Shown here: piece by piece, positions 52,791 through 61,607 of the stretch
How positions within the stretch are numbered: position 1 is the stretch's first letter
Layout of the letters: each line of letters opens with the position of its first letter
Assembly (NCBI RefSeq): GCF_026340675.1
Contig: NZ_JAPEOX010000005.1
Span: forward strand, 1-64,000
Source of the DNA: Streptomyces sp. NBC_01264
GTDB taxonomy: Bacteria; Actinomycetota; Actinomycetes; Streptomycetales; Streptomycetaceae
Length of the DNA: 64,000 nucleotides
Reading direction: 5' to 3'
Position numbers and translations under genes: made by a program
Notes under the pieces: model-generated
Database searches by the model: none
Told to the model about the DNA's origin: nothing
The model's input: only the letters and a program-made list of their open reading frames with translations

Positions 52791-54083
52791 CAGGGCCCCG
52801 GAGTGTTTGACCTTTGCCCGAGTTCGTCACGTGATTCGGTAGAGGGTGAGGACTTGCTCGGGGTTGGTGTGTCCTCGGCGTCCGGTGGCGATGTTGGCGT
52901 ATCCGGCGGTGTGTAACGCGCCTCTGACCAGGTCGCGGATCGCGGCCAGGACGGCGGGAGCGTTACCGGTCCTGACCTGGCATTTGTCCTCGTTGAAGGT
53001 GCAGTCTCTGCTCCAGTGGACGGTGTTCTCTACCGTCCAGTGCTCCCTGGCCCACGTGGCCAGCTCCTTGGGGGAGGCTTGCTCGGCGGGCAGATCGGTG
53101 ACCGCGTAGACCGTCTCGGTGCTCCACTTCTTCGCCCCGATACGGCGGCGTCTGCGCTCGATCCGCAGCACTTGCTTCGCGTGCGGGAACAGCAGCCCGT
53201 CAACGGTGACGACCTTGATCCGGCGGACCTCCTCGCGGCCGTGTCCGCGCCCGGTCTGGGAGTGCAGGACGGGAACGTCCTTCCACGGCAGCGTGCGGAG
53301 CTGGTCGGCGAGCTTGCGCTGGTTGTTCTTCACCGTCAGCAGATAGTGCGCCCCCAGCTGTTCGACGACGTCAGTAGCGTGGGATCTCTGTGCGTGGAGC
53401 GCGTCCGCCGTGATCACTGCGTTCCGCAGCTGACCGGCGGGGATCTGCCGCAGCAGTGGGGTGAACTCGGGGATCTCGCTGCTCTTGGCCGCGATCTCCC
53501 GCATCGCCACCGTTACCCCGTCGCCCTGGCGCACGACGGACAGCACGATCACTTGGGTTCCGTCTGCCCGTCGGGCGCCCCGCAGGTACTTGCCGTCCAG
53601 GGCGTAGGCCTGTCGCCGGGCCGGTTCAGCCAGGCCGGCGCGGTGGACGCGGTGTTGTTCGCGTTCACGGACCCCGTCCGGGGTGTGGTCAGCGGGTCCG
53701 GCGGCCTTGAGTAACGGGCGCAGGAAGCCGAAGCCCGCTGTGGTCAGCGCGGCCGCATCCAGCTTGGCGGCCAGGTCGCGGAAGGTCCGCTCGTCCGGGA
53801 CGCACAGTGTGCCGGTGAACGGGTCACGCGGGAGTTTCAACAGGTCAAGGACGTGTGGGGCGTTCAGTGCGGTGCGTTGGCACCATTCGTGGACGGCCGT
53901 GAGGGAGTCGTGGCCGGCGCCCGTCATCGCGCAGATCATGATGGTGAGCAGGGTGGGCAGTCCGTAGCGTCGGCCGCGCGGGTCACGCGGGTCGGGTATC
54001 ACATCACAGCTGGTCAGCAGGCTGTTCAGGAGCTGTGGGGAGGTTCCCGCTCCGCTGGGTGAGGCGCCCGGCAGATGGGGTCC
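52791..54083 (-). mobile_element. ISAs1-family element, outer end cut by IS3
   Basis: Begins with CAGGGCCCCGGAGTG at 52791, the usual ISAs1 CAGGGC terminus. The opposite terminus was replaced by the IS3 element starting at 54084. Confidence 0.8.
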
Positions 54084-54125
54084 TGAGGGGCCTCGCGTTT
54101 TTCGGACAGGGATCTGACCGTTCAT
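52827..54125 (-). CDS. ISAs1-family transposase
   Basis: The frame is open for 432 aa, but the first ~14 residues are encoded by the adjacent IS3 end, so the native start is lost or lies further in. Family landmarks are CDVIPDPRDPRGRRYGLPTLLTI, CVPDERTFRDLAAKL, AYALDGKYLRGARR, NAVITADALHAQRSHATDV, YLLTVKNNQRKL, VYAVTDLPAEQASPKELATWAREHW and NIATGRRGHTNPEQ. It may still be made from an IS3-derived start. A different ISAs1 lineage is intact at 59531-60906. Confidence 0.85.
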   Translation of the reverse strand: MNGQIPVRKTRGPSGPHLPGASPSGAGTSPQLLNSLLTSCDVIPDPRDPRGRRYGLPTLLTIMICAMTGAGHDSLTAVHEWCQRTALNAPHVLDLLKLPRDPFTGTLCVPDERTFRDLAAKLDAAALTTAGFGFLRPLLKAAGPADHTPDGVREREQHRVHRAGLAEPARRQAYALDGKYLRGARRADGTQVIVLSVVRQGDGVTVAMREIAAKSSEIPEFTPLLRQIPAGQLRNAVITADALHAQRSHATDVVEQLGAHYLLTVKNNQRKLADQLRTLPWKDVPVLHSQTGRGHGREEVRRIKVVTVDGLLFPHAKQVLRIERRRRRIGAKKWSTETVYAVTDLPAEQASPKELATWAREHWTVENTVHWSRDCTFNEDKCQVRTGNAPAVLAAIRDLVRGALHTAGYANIATGRRGHTNPEQVLTLYRIT

Positions 54126-54126
54126 T

Positions 54127-55050
54127 TCACGCGGCTATTCGCAACCTTGCATACTCGGCGTGGACTTCCTGCGGAGGCCGGTAACCGACAGCCGAGTGAA
54201 GGCGTTTGCGATTGTACCAGAATTCGATGTAGCGAGTGATGTCCTGCCGGGCGGCCTCGAGGGTCAGGTAAGTCACACGTGAGACACGCTCGTTCTTCAG
54301 AGTTCCGAAGAACGATTCGGCCATCGCGTTGTCGAAACAGATCCCGGTGCGCCCAGACGATCTGCGGAGGCCGAGCCGGTTCAGCGCCTTCCCGAACTCG
54401 GCTGACATATAGTTACTTCCGCGATCGGAGTGAAAAATTGCCCCCTTGGTGAGCTTCCTGTTGCGGGCTGCGTTGCGTATGGCCCGGGATATCAAAGGCG
54501 TCTGGTAGTGGTCGTCCATCGCATACCCGATGACTTCCTTCGTGCAGCAGTCGATGACCGTCGCGAGATAAAGCCAGCCCTCGCCAGTCGGAATGTAGGT
54601 TATGTCTCCGACGAGCTTTTCACCCGGGGTGTCGGCGGTGAAGTTCCGGCCGACGAGGTCGGGCACTGCGCCCGCCGCAGCCTGGGTCAGGCTGAACCGC
54701 TTCGGGCGGGGCTGGCAGGGCATCAGGCCCAGTTCACGCATGAGCTGGCGCACGAGCTCCAGGCCGGCGGCGTGCCCCCAGCGCGCCAGCTGGGCGCGGA
54801 TGCGCCGGTATCCGTACGTACTGTCGGACACCTCGAAGGCTTTCTTGACGAGCAGTTTCAATTCCTCGCGCCGCTGAGCCGTCGCAGAATCAGGACGGCG
54901 TCGCCAGTCGTAGTAGCCGGACTTGGACACGTCGAGCCGCTCACACATGAACTCGACAGAAAATACGTACTCCGCGGTGTCGAGTCGCATCGTTTCGATG
55001 AACTCGTACTTGCGTGCTACCGGGGATCCTTCGCGAAGTACGCCGCGCAT
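54127..55050 (-). CDS. IS3-family transposase OrfB
   Basis: 307 codons from the ATG at 55050, most likely translated as an OrfAB fusion by -1 frameshifting on the A6 run (GAAAAAATG) near 55050 where it overlaps OrfA. It has HTH_21 (SKSGYYDWRRRPDS), the rve integrase core with Asp in LVGDITYIPTGEGWLY, Asp in IFHSDRGSNYMSAEF, Glu in DNAMAESFFGTLKNE and the end RLHSAVGYRPPQEVHAEY. Complete. Confidence 0.95.
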   Translation of the reverse strand: MRGVLREGSPVARKYEFIETMRLDTAEYVFSVEFMCERLDVSKSGYYDWRRRPDSATAQRREELKLLVKKAFEVSDSTYGYRRIRAQLARWGHAAGLELVRQLMRELGLMPCQPRPKRFSLTQAAAGAVPDLVGRNFTADTPGEKLVGDITYIPTGEGWLYLATVIDCCTKEVIGYAMDDHYQTPLISRAIRNAARNRKLTKGAIFHSDRGSNYMSAEFGKALNRLGLRRSSGRTGICFDNAMAESFFGTLKNERVSRVTYLTLEAARQDITRYIEFWYNRKRLHSAVGYRPPQEVHAEYARLRIAA

Positions 55051-55322
55051 TTTTTCAGGAAGGCGTTCTCCATCTCGACTTCGCGAATGCGGCGTTCGAG
55101 TTCCTTCAACCGGGCGCGTTCACTCACCGTCAGCTCAGCGTCAGCGGCCGGCTCACGCCGTTTCTGGAACTTTTTCACCCAGCCCCGGAGTGTCTCCGGG
55201 TTCAATTCAAGCTCTCGGGCTGTCTCCGAGACGGTCTTGCTGGAGCGGAGCGCGATCTGGACTGCTTCCTCGCGGAACTCCGGGGTGTACTTGCTGGGCG
55301 GTGCCACTTCGTGCTTCCTCAT
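55017..55322 (-). CDS. IS3-family OrfA
   Basis: 101 aa with the HTH of IS3 OrfA (YTPEFREEAVQIALRSSKTVSETARELELNPETLRGWVKK) and a leucine-zipper end (LKELERRIREVEMENAFLKK). It binds the terminal repeats. It ends 30 bp inside OrfB. Confidence 0.94.
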   Translation of the reverse strand: MRKHEVAPPSKYTPEFREEAVQIALRSSKTVSETARELELNPETLRGWVKKFQKRREPAADAELTVSERARLKELERRIREVEMENAFLKKCAAYFAKDPR

Positions 55323-55377
55323 TCCCTTGACAGGACAACCCTATTGGGCCCCTGTCCGAGAACTTCGGGGCACCTCA

Positions 55378-55725
55378 GCTGTTGCGGTCCCTCGGTACGT
55401 CCACCGTGACCGGACCGGCCGTCGTGGTCACCGTCTTCGGATACACACCGTTGCGGTGGTTCCCCGACCCGCGACCCGCCCGGTCCCCGGCCTCGTAGCC
55501 CAGATGATCGGCCATCTCGACCTGCAGAGCCCGCTCCAGCACCGCCTTCATCATCTGCCCCAACAGACCGCCGGCCCCGTCCAGACCCATCCCGGACTCC
55601 ATGGCGTCCACAACCAGCCCGTCAATCGTCTCCGGCGACAGCACCCTGGCCAACCGCCCAGCCGCCGCCTCCCTACCCTCCACATCCCGCCCGTCGCCCT
55701 GCTCATCTACCCGCATGATCGTCAC
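55378..55725 (-). pseudogene. IS256-family transposase, N-terminal 115 residues
   Basis: Reads LSPETIDGLVVDAMESGMGLDGAGGLLGQMMKAVLERALQVEMADHLGYEAGD and HRNGVYPKTVTTTAGPVTVDVPRDR, the IS256 N-terminal domain. It is cut by IS3 at 55377. It belongs to a different lineage from the intact IS256 at 28290. Confidence 0.9.
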
Positions 55726-56072
55726 AGCCTGTTACTCCCTGATGAGGAAGGAACCAGACCATCCAGACCTAACCATCACCAACTCACACAATCATGTGTA
55801 CATCCCCGGTCTTGCCGCAATCGGTTCCCGCCCATATCCGGCTCATCGCGCTCCATGAGGTCGTGTCTGCAGGTATGTGCCACGGACGACCTCGCCGGCA
55901 TTGCCTTACGCAGCGACTTGTTCGCACTTCCCAATCAGCGGCCCGGTCGTCGTGGGATGCCGGGCGGCAAAGCATCTGAAGCCACAGACGGCAGCCATTT
56001 GTCAGCCACACCCAGCACCCCTGGGCGACCCAACCCTACGAATGGCTCGATCAACCCGTCCAACAACGTAAG
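55726..56072. other. No supported gene
   Basis: About 350 bp. The first 60 bp are probably the outer end of the IS256 relic. The remainder has only short frames without ribosome sites and no recognised domain. Confidence 0.45.
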
Positions 56073-56372
56073 GCCATTTGTCACCCGGCCTCGGCCGTCG
56101 CCGGCGCAGAGCGTTCGCATACGCCTGCCCGAACTTCAGACACCACCGGCGGACCGTCTCGTACGAGACGACAATGCCGCGCTCGAGCATCAGCTCCTCC
56201 ACCTCACGGAAGGAGAGCGGGAAACGGAAATACAGCCACACACAGTGGGAAATGATCTCCACCGGGTAACGGTGGTTCGCATACGACGGCGTCACAGGCG
56301 ACACGATCGGGCCCCTCCCCAGACAGACCAACCCGAAGATCATCCCACCGCCACCGACAACGTGACGGTGCC
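56073..56372 (-). pseudogene. IS6 subtype II, 5' part
   Basis: Left end GACAACGTGACGGTGCC at 56372 and the first ~75 residues (VTPSYANHRYPVEIISHCVW to RRRRPRPGDKW). The remainder is missing at 56073, where unrelated sequence begins. Confidence 0.87.
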
Positions 56373-56555
56373 CCCAGGCGCACCAACGTGCATGATCACG
56401 GCCTGTAGAGGCAGAAACGTTCGTTATTCCGCTTCCCGTTCAGGATTGGCGTGAACAGTTGCCGATCCCATGATTGACACCATCCCAGGGGGTCGGTGAG
56501 TACGATCCCCATCCAGCCTTAGCTGACTGAAGCATCTCAACCAAAGGACTCCTTG

Positions 56556-56942
56556 ATGGAACTCCGCATGCAGGACATAAATGGATTTGCGCAAGACCTG
56601 CCGGCGCACCAGCATCTAATTGACACCGGGAAAGACGGCATGGGGGACTGCGTCAGCATCGTCGCCCTATGGAATAGGCAGCCGGATGGCTCCTACAGTG
56701 ACATGCGAGGATATCACGGGTGGGGTGGAATTGTTAATGTCAATCTACATAGTCTATTTAATGGCGTCCCACTGAATGCGCGAGTTATCTCTTTCCTTGG
56801 TCCGCTCTCCAGTCAGAGCAAGGGAAGTCAGGAGCATTCTAGGGTTAAGGAAGCGGTCGACGCTTTTGGTTTCAGTACGGAAATTTACGAGGATTGCCCC
56901 CGTGGGGTTGTGAACCGTTGGGGCATTGTGACCTGTTGGTAA
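56556..56942 (+). CDS. Small orphan protein, possibly CheD/deamidase-like, AT-rich
   Basis: 128 aa from ATG 56556, nine bases after AAGGA; the TTG at 56553 is less likely. The sequence has GKDGMGDCVSIVALWN, then MRGYHGWGGIVNVNLHSLF and later FLGPLSSQSKGSQEHSRVKEAVDAFGF. A Cys after G-x-G-D/S followed about 20-25 residues later by a His in a Gly-rich loop is the layout of CheD glutamine deamidases and some deamidating toxins. Homology is not evident beyond this. Base composition is much lower in GC than the neighbours. It stands alone between an IS6 relic and IS701. Confidence 0.6.
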   Translation: MELRMQDINGFAQDLPAHQHLIDTGKDGMGDCVSIVALWNRQPDGSYSDMRGYHGWGGIVNVNLHSLFNGVPLNARVISFLGPLSSQSKGSQEHSRVKEAVDAFGFSTEIYEDCPRGVVNRWGIVTCW

Positions 56943-56963
56943 GTTGGCGCACCCAATTCACCG

Positions 56964-56979
56964 GGCTAATTCATAGTCG
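56964..56979 (+). repeat. Terminus-like motif GGGCTAATTCATAGTC
   Basis: The same motif as at 20044, 22415 and, inverted, 1266-1283 and 5143-5160. It lies about 20 bp after the stop of the preceding orphan gene and just before an IS701 end. Confidence 0.5.
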
Positions 56980-56987
56980 GGCACTGA

Positions 56988-58468
56988 CACGGCAGCCGTA
57001 GATCGTGCTGCCGTGGCGTTGCCCCTGGTCAGGGTTGGTCGTGGCGGTGGTGGCGTTGTCGGTGGCAGGCTTGGGCGACAGCTTGATGGTGGAGTCGCCA
57101 GGCGGACCAGAACACTACGTGCTCGTTGTCGCGGGCCGGGCGTGGCAGGGCTGAGGTGCGTAGCAGCTTGAGGAGTTCGGGGCAGGAGACCGGGGCGAGG
57201 TCGGGGGGCCAGTCGGGTGCGGTGCGGGCCGTGGTGGCGGTCTGGGTCAGTGTGAGGACGATCGAGGCGATCATGGAGAACAGTGACCAGCGGTGCCATG
57301 AGTTCCAGCAGGTCACCTGGCCCTGGTCGAGGCCGACGAAGGACTTCCCCAGCTGAAACGCTTCCTCGACGCCCCAGCGGCGGCAGATCACCTCGATCAG
57401 CTTCGCGAGGGTGAAAGGCTGTGGGTGGTGGCAGAGGTAGAACGATGTCTCGTGGGTGTAGCGATGCCTGCGAGCGATCAGTGCGGACGTCCCGGGCTCG
57501 TGTCCTTCCGGGGTGTCGTCCGGGCATATGTCGATCATGGACCAGTAGTACTCGCGGGTCCCCTTTCCGCCCTGGCCGGTGGCCATGCGCATCCAGTTCC
57601 CGGAGGTGAGTGTGTTGATCGTCTTCCGGGCCTCGATGCGCAGACCGGAGCGCAAGGTGACCTTCTGGTTCTGCTTGACCGCGACCGTATAGCCCAGCCC
57701 CATCTCGCGCATGCTGTGCCTCAGTGCCCGGCTTGAGTAGACCTCGTCACCGGCGAACCAGTCGGCCCGGACGCCGGCGTCGAGGGCGTCGCGCACCATG
57801 GCGACGGCCTGGTCCGGCTTCGTCGAGAACTCCAGCTCATCAGGGACCCCGGCGAGTTCGCGGCGCTCGTCGTCGGCCGCCCAGCCCTGGGGCAGGTAGA
57901 GTTTCCGGTCGATCATCACGCGTATCCTCGCGGTCACCGCTACGAGGTGTACCGCGACCTGGCACTTCGCCGTGCCGCCGATCGCCCCGGAGTACTGGTG
58001 GGCCGCTCCGACCGCGTACTCGGACGCCTTCTCGTCGCCGGTCTCGTCCGCGACCAACACGATCTCCTGACCGGCAAGGTGCACGGCGACCTGCTCGGCG
58101 ATCTTCCTGCGGGCCGCCTCGTGGTCGAACTTCGCCCGCGCCAGCAGGTGCTGGAACCGGTCCGGGCTCCGGTGACCCACAGCTTCGGCCAAGGTCCAGC
58201 AATTGCGGGTCTCCAGCTCCATCAACAGGCCCGACGTCAGCTCGGCCGCGGCCTGACGGGGTTCACGCCGCTTGAAGCAGTCCGCGATGGCGCCCATCGC
58301 AGCCCCGAAGACACCCGCCCACTCCTGCACGGCTATCCGCGCCGTCGCGGCCACCGTCTCATGATGTCTCGTCACAAAGCTTCATGATCACGGTGGCCGC
58401 ACCCACGCCCACAACCGGACCCCGCGGCCACCATGACCTGCGAGAACACCAGATCTACGGCTGCCGTA
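56988..58468 (-). mobile_element. IS701-family element, second lineage, intact
   Basis: Ends CACGGCAGCCGTAGATC at 56988 and AGATCTACGGCTGCCGTA at 58468. Related to the element at 20182 but clearly distinct in sequence. Confidence 0.88.
57029..58375 (-). CDS. IS701-family transposase
   Basis: 448 aa. It starts MTRHHETVAATARIAVQEWAG; the core is VLVADETGDEKASEYAVGAAH, FAGDEVYSSRALRHSM, ATGQGGKGTREYYWSMIDICPDDTP and WGVEEAFQLGKSFVGLDQGQVTCW. It lacks the Asn-Glu repeat seen in the other copies. Complete. Confidence 0.94.
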   Translation of the reverse strand: MTRHHETVAATARIAVQEWAGVFGAAMGAIADCFKRREPRQAAAELTSGLLMELETRNCWTLAEAVGHRSPDRFQHLLARAKFDHEAARRKIAEQVAVHLAGQEIVLVADETGDEKASEYAVGAAHQYSGAIGGTAKCQVAVHLVAVTARIRVMIDRKLYLPQGWAADDERRELAGVPDELEFSTKPDQAVAMVRDALDAGVRADWFAGDEVYSSRALRHSMREMGLGYTVAVKQNQKVTLRSGLRIEARKTINTLTSGNWMRMATGQGGKGTREYYWSMIDICPDDTPEGHEPGTSALIARRHRYTHETSFYLCHHPQPFTLAKLIEVICRRWGVEEAFQLGKSFVGLDQGQVTCWNSWHRWSLFSMIASIVLTLTQTATTARTAPDWPPDLAPVSCPELLKLLRTSALPRPARDNEHVVFWSAWRLHHQAVAQACHRQRHHRHDQP

Positions 58469-58471
58469 ACT

Positions 58472-59360
58472 GAGCCTTTTCCAACCTCAGCCTGAGCTGG
58501 CCAGATGCAGGGTGAGGACAGCTTGGACGAGGCTGGTGATGCGGGTGGTCGAGCAGCGGAGCTTGCGTAGGAGGCGCCAGGACTTGAGGGTGGCGATGGC
58601 CTGTTCCACGAGAGCCCGGATGCGTGCATGGGATCGGTTAGCAGCCTGCTGACCTGCGGAAAGTGTCTCCCAGCGACCACGGTACGGAACACGGACGGTG
58701 CCCTTGGAACCCTGGTAGGCCTTGTCGGCCCAGCAGGGAATGCCGGCCCCGGTCAACGCGTCGATGATGCCGTGCCCGCGGGCCGCGCGGACATCATGCA
58801 CGGCCCCGGGAAGAGCGGGTGAGGCCCACAGGAGTCGGCCGAATGGATCCGCGATGACCTGCACGTTCATCCCGTGCTTCTTGTGTTTGCCCGAGTAGAA
58901 GGGCCGGTCGGCAGCGATCCGGTCGATCGGCAGCAGCGTCCCGTCCAACAGCACGAACGCCTTCATCGACGCCGCCCTGACCACCTCGGCCAGCATCGGA
59001 GCCAGGGCCGACAGGACCTCGACCGCCTCGGCGATGTAACGGAATGCGGTGGTCGTGCCGACCCCGAAACCAGCCGCGAGCTGGGCATACGGATGTCCGT
59101 TGCGGAGGTGGGCGAGGGTGAGCAAGGCCTGTCGGCCCGCGCTCAGGCGCCGCCACCGGGTGCCAAGAGCGCGGCGGTGTTCCCTCAGGCGGGCAGCGAG
59201 GAAGCGAAGGACCGAGCTGGACACGTCGACGCCCGACGGGTAGACAAGCACACGAAGCCCCTGATGGAGACGGATTTCTTGGTCGAAAACCCATCTACCA
59301 GGGGCTTCACCTGTCTGTCAGCCCAACTACCCAGCTCGACCAACAGGTTGGAAAAGGCTC
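58472..59360 (-). mobile_element. IS5-family element, intact, flanked by ACT
   Basis: Inverted ends GAGCCTTTTCCAACCT at 58472 and AGGTTGGAAAAGGCTC at 59360. ACT occurs immediately outside both ends (58469-58471 and 59361-59363), consistent with a 3-bp target duplication inside an IS6 end (GGCACTGTCACC). Confidence 0.92.
58487..59251 (-). CDS. IS5-family transposase (DDE_4 type)
   Basis: 254 aa from GTG 59251. The HTH region (RQALLTLAHLRNGHPYAQLAAGFGVGTTTAFRYIAEAVEVL) is followed by the DDE domain: VLLDGTLLPIDRI, YSGKHKKHGMNVQVIADPFGRLLW, CWADKAYQGSKG and HARIRALVEQAIATLKSWRLL. Complete. A diverged N-terminal relic of the same family is at 61904-62295. Confidence 0.94.
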   Translation of the reverse strand: MLVYPSGVDVSSSVLRFLAARLREHRRALGTRWRRLSAGRQALLTLAHLRNGHPYAQLAAGFGVGTTTAFRYIAEAVEVLSALAPMLAEVVRAASMKAFVLLDGTLLPIDRIAADRPFYSGKHKKHGMNVQVIADPFGRLLWASPALPGAVHDVRAARGHGIIDALTGAGIPCWADKAYQGSKGTVRVPYRGRWETLSAGQQAANRSHARIRALVEQAIATLKSWRLLRKLRCSTTRITSLVQAVLTLHLASSG

Positions 59361-59530
59361 ACTGTCACCTTGTTCGGGCGGTCTGGGATGATCTTGGGGT
59401 TGTGGGTGTCCGTGAGGGGTGGGGTTCGTGTCGTCTGCGTCGCCTTCGTACAAGAACCACCGCTACCCGACAGAGATCATTTCCCACTGTGTGTGGCTGT
59501 ACTTCCGCTTCCCGCTCTCCTTCCGTGAGG

Positions 59531-60906
59531 CAGGGCGGTTGCAAGTTCCGGGGTCGTGCGAGCCGGTCGGTGTTGTGACGGGTTGGGGTGGTTAGAGGAG
59601 CAGGCGCGGGCTTCGTGATCATTTGGGTGTCTACGCCCGTTGATCATGAGGTGGCCCGTGCCTGCTGCCATATCTTCTCCCGTCCCGGCCGTGCTTGTGA
59701 GGCTGGGTCCGCTGGACGCTGACCGGGTCGCTGATCTGCGCCCCTACTTCGATGCAGTGCCCGATCCGCGCTCACTGCGGGGCCGCTGGTACTCACTGAC
59801 CGCGGTCCTGCTGGTGTGTGCCTGCGCGGTCGTCTCGGGAGCCAGGAGCATCGACGAGCTCGCCGAGTGGGGCCAGCGCGCCTCGGACACACTCCTGACA
59901 GTGATCGGTATCCGCCGTCACCTGCTCGGATGGCGGCGCGCCCCGTCGCCGGCCACGATCGGTCGCGTGCTGGGGGCTGTCGACGGCGATGTGCTGGACC
60001 GGGCGGTGGGCGCCTACCTGGCCGACCGGCACCGTGCTGCCACCGAGCCCACCCGGACACCACCCTCGGCGTCGGAGCGGCTGCGTGTGATCGCTGTCGA
60101 CGGCAAAGCACTCAAGGGATCAGCCCGTCTCACCGCGAAGCGCCGACACCTGCTCTCCGCGGTCACACACGGCACCGTCGTCACCATCGCCCAGGTGGAG
60201 GTCGGCGCGAAGACGAACGAGACCACACACTTCCAACCGCTTCTGACACCGCTGGACCTGGCCGGCACCGTCGTCACCTTCGACGCCCTCCACTCGGTCC
60301 GAGCGAACATCACCTGGCTGGTCGAGACCAAGAAGGCCCACTACATCGCCGTGATCAAGACCAACCAGCCGACGGCTCACCGCCAGCTCGCATCCCTGCC
60401 GTGGCGGGACATCTCCATCCAGCACACCGCCTCCGCCACCGGGCACGGCAGGCGCGAGTCCCGCTCGGTCAAGACCTGCGCCGTCCCCGACCAACTCGGC
60501 GGGATCGCTTTTCCCCACGCCCGCCTGGCCATCCGCATCCACCGGCGCCGCAAGCAGACCGGCCAGCGCGAGACCCGGGAGAGCGTCTACGCCGTCACCA
60601 GCCTCGACGCCCACCAAGCCACCCCAGCCGACCTGGCCGCCGCAATCCGCGGGCACTGGGGCATCGAGAACTCCTCGCACCACACCAGGGACGTCACTTT
60701 CGCCGAGGACGCCTCCACCGTCCACACCCGAACCGCACCCCGCGCGATGGCAACTCTCCGCAACCTCGCCATCGGCGCCCTGAAAACCCTCGGCGCCGCC
60801 AACATCGCCAAGACCACCCGAGCCATCCGCCACGAACCGCAACGAGCACTCGGCATCCTGGGCATCACCCACGATCCGGACACCCACGGAACTTGATCAA
60901 GCCCTG
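59531..60906 (+). mobile_element. ISAs1-family element with 9-bp target duplication
   Basis: 1376 bp, ends CAGGGCGGTTGCAAGTTCC and GGAACTTGATCAAGCCCTG. The 9-mer TCCGTGAGG is found directly outside both ends (59522-59530 and 60907-60915). This is the clearest unrearranged insertion in the window. Confidence 0.95.
59646..60896 (+). CDS. ISAs1-family transposase
   Basis: 416 aa from ATG 59646; a TTG two codons upstream and GTG 59658 are alternatives. Landmarks are YFDAVPDPRSLRGRWYSLTAVLLVC, RRAPSPATIGRVL, IAVDGKALKGSARL, VVTFDALHSVRANI, YIAVIKTNQPTAHRQL, VYAVTSLDAHQATPADLAAAI, HWGIENSSHHTRDVTFAED and GAANIAKTTRAIRH. Full length for the family and surely recent, given the intact target duplication. 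Confidence 0.95.
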   Translation: MRWPVPAAISSPVPAVLVRLGPLDADRVADLRPYFDAVPDPRSLRGRWYSLTAVLLVCACAVVSGARSIDELAEWGQRASDTLLTVIGIRRHLLGWRRAPSPATIGRVLGAVDGDVLDRAVGAYLADRHRAATEPTRTPPSASERLRVIAVDGKALKGSARLTAKRRHLLSAVTHGTVVTIAQVEVGAKTNETTHFQPLLTPLDLAGTVVTFDALHSVRANITWLVETKKAHYIAVIKTNQPTAHRQLASLPWRDISIQHTASATGHGRRESRSVKTCAVPDQLGGIAFPHARLAIRIHRRRKQTGQRETRESVYAVTSLDAHQATPADLAAAIRGHWGIENSSHHTRDVTFAEDASTVHTRTAPRAMATLRNLAIGALKTLGAANIAKTTRAIRHEPQRALGILGITHDPDTHGT

Positions 60907-61607
60907 TCCGTGAGGTGGAGGAGATGATGCTCGAGCGGGGTGTGACCGTCTCCTACGAGACGATCCGCCGGTGGTGCCTGAAGTTCGGCCAGACCTACGC
61001 AAACGCCCTGCGCCGGCGCCGCCCGCGGCCGGGCGATAAGTGGCACCTGGACGAGGTCTTCATCAAGATCCGCGGGGTGCAGAGGTACTTGTGGCGTGCC
61101 GTCGACGCCGACGGCAACGTGCTCGACATCCTGGTGCAGAACCGGCTCGACAAGGCCGCGGCCAGGCGTTTCTTCCGCAGACTCCTCACCACGACCGGGC
61201 AGGTGCCCCGGGTGGTCGTCACGGACAAGCTCCGCTCCTACGGGGCTGCGCACCGTGAGGTGATGCCCTCGGTCGAGCACCGCTCCCACAAGGGATTGAA
61301 CAACAGGGCGGAGAACTCCCACCAACCCACCCGGCAGCGGGAACGCGCGATGAAAGGATTCCGCACCGTCGGCGGGGCGCAACGCTTCTTGTCCGCGTTC
61401 ACCGGAATCTCACCCCACTTCAGACCCCACCGACACCTGATGACGGCCGGCCGGTACCGCTTCGAAATGAGAGTCCGCTTCACCATCTGGAACCACATCG
61501 CCGGCGCCACCGGCATGCCCGCCACGGCCTGAACAGCAGACCGCTGGCACCTCACCACGCCCTGACGCGCGATCAAACGATCACGCCCTCGATAACGTGA
61601 CAGTGCC

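Larger units (their letters stand above)
54084..55377 (-). mobile_element. IS3-family element, intact
   Basis: Imperfect ends TGAGGGGCCTCGCG at 54084 and CGGGGCACCTCA at 55377 share TGAGGnGCCnCG and TTCGGACAGGG. It contains two overlapping frames in IS3 order. It cuts ISAs1 on the left and an IS256 gene on the right. Confidence 0.9.
59361..61607 (+). pseudogene. IS6 subtype II copy split by ISAs1
   Basis: The 5' part (ACTGTCACCTTG end lacking GGC, GTG 59428 to 59530) and 3' part (60916 to stop 61532, right end 61607) would join to a perfect 239-aa transposase if the ISAs1 element and one copy of TCCGTGAGG are removed. The protein (HLDEVFIKIRGVQRY) is near-identical to 52166-52790. Inactivated by insertion. 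Confidence 0.92.
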
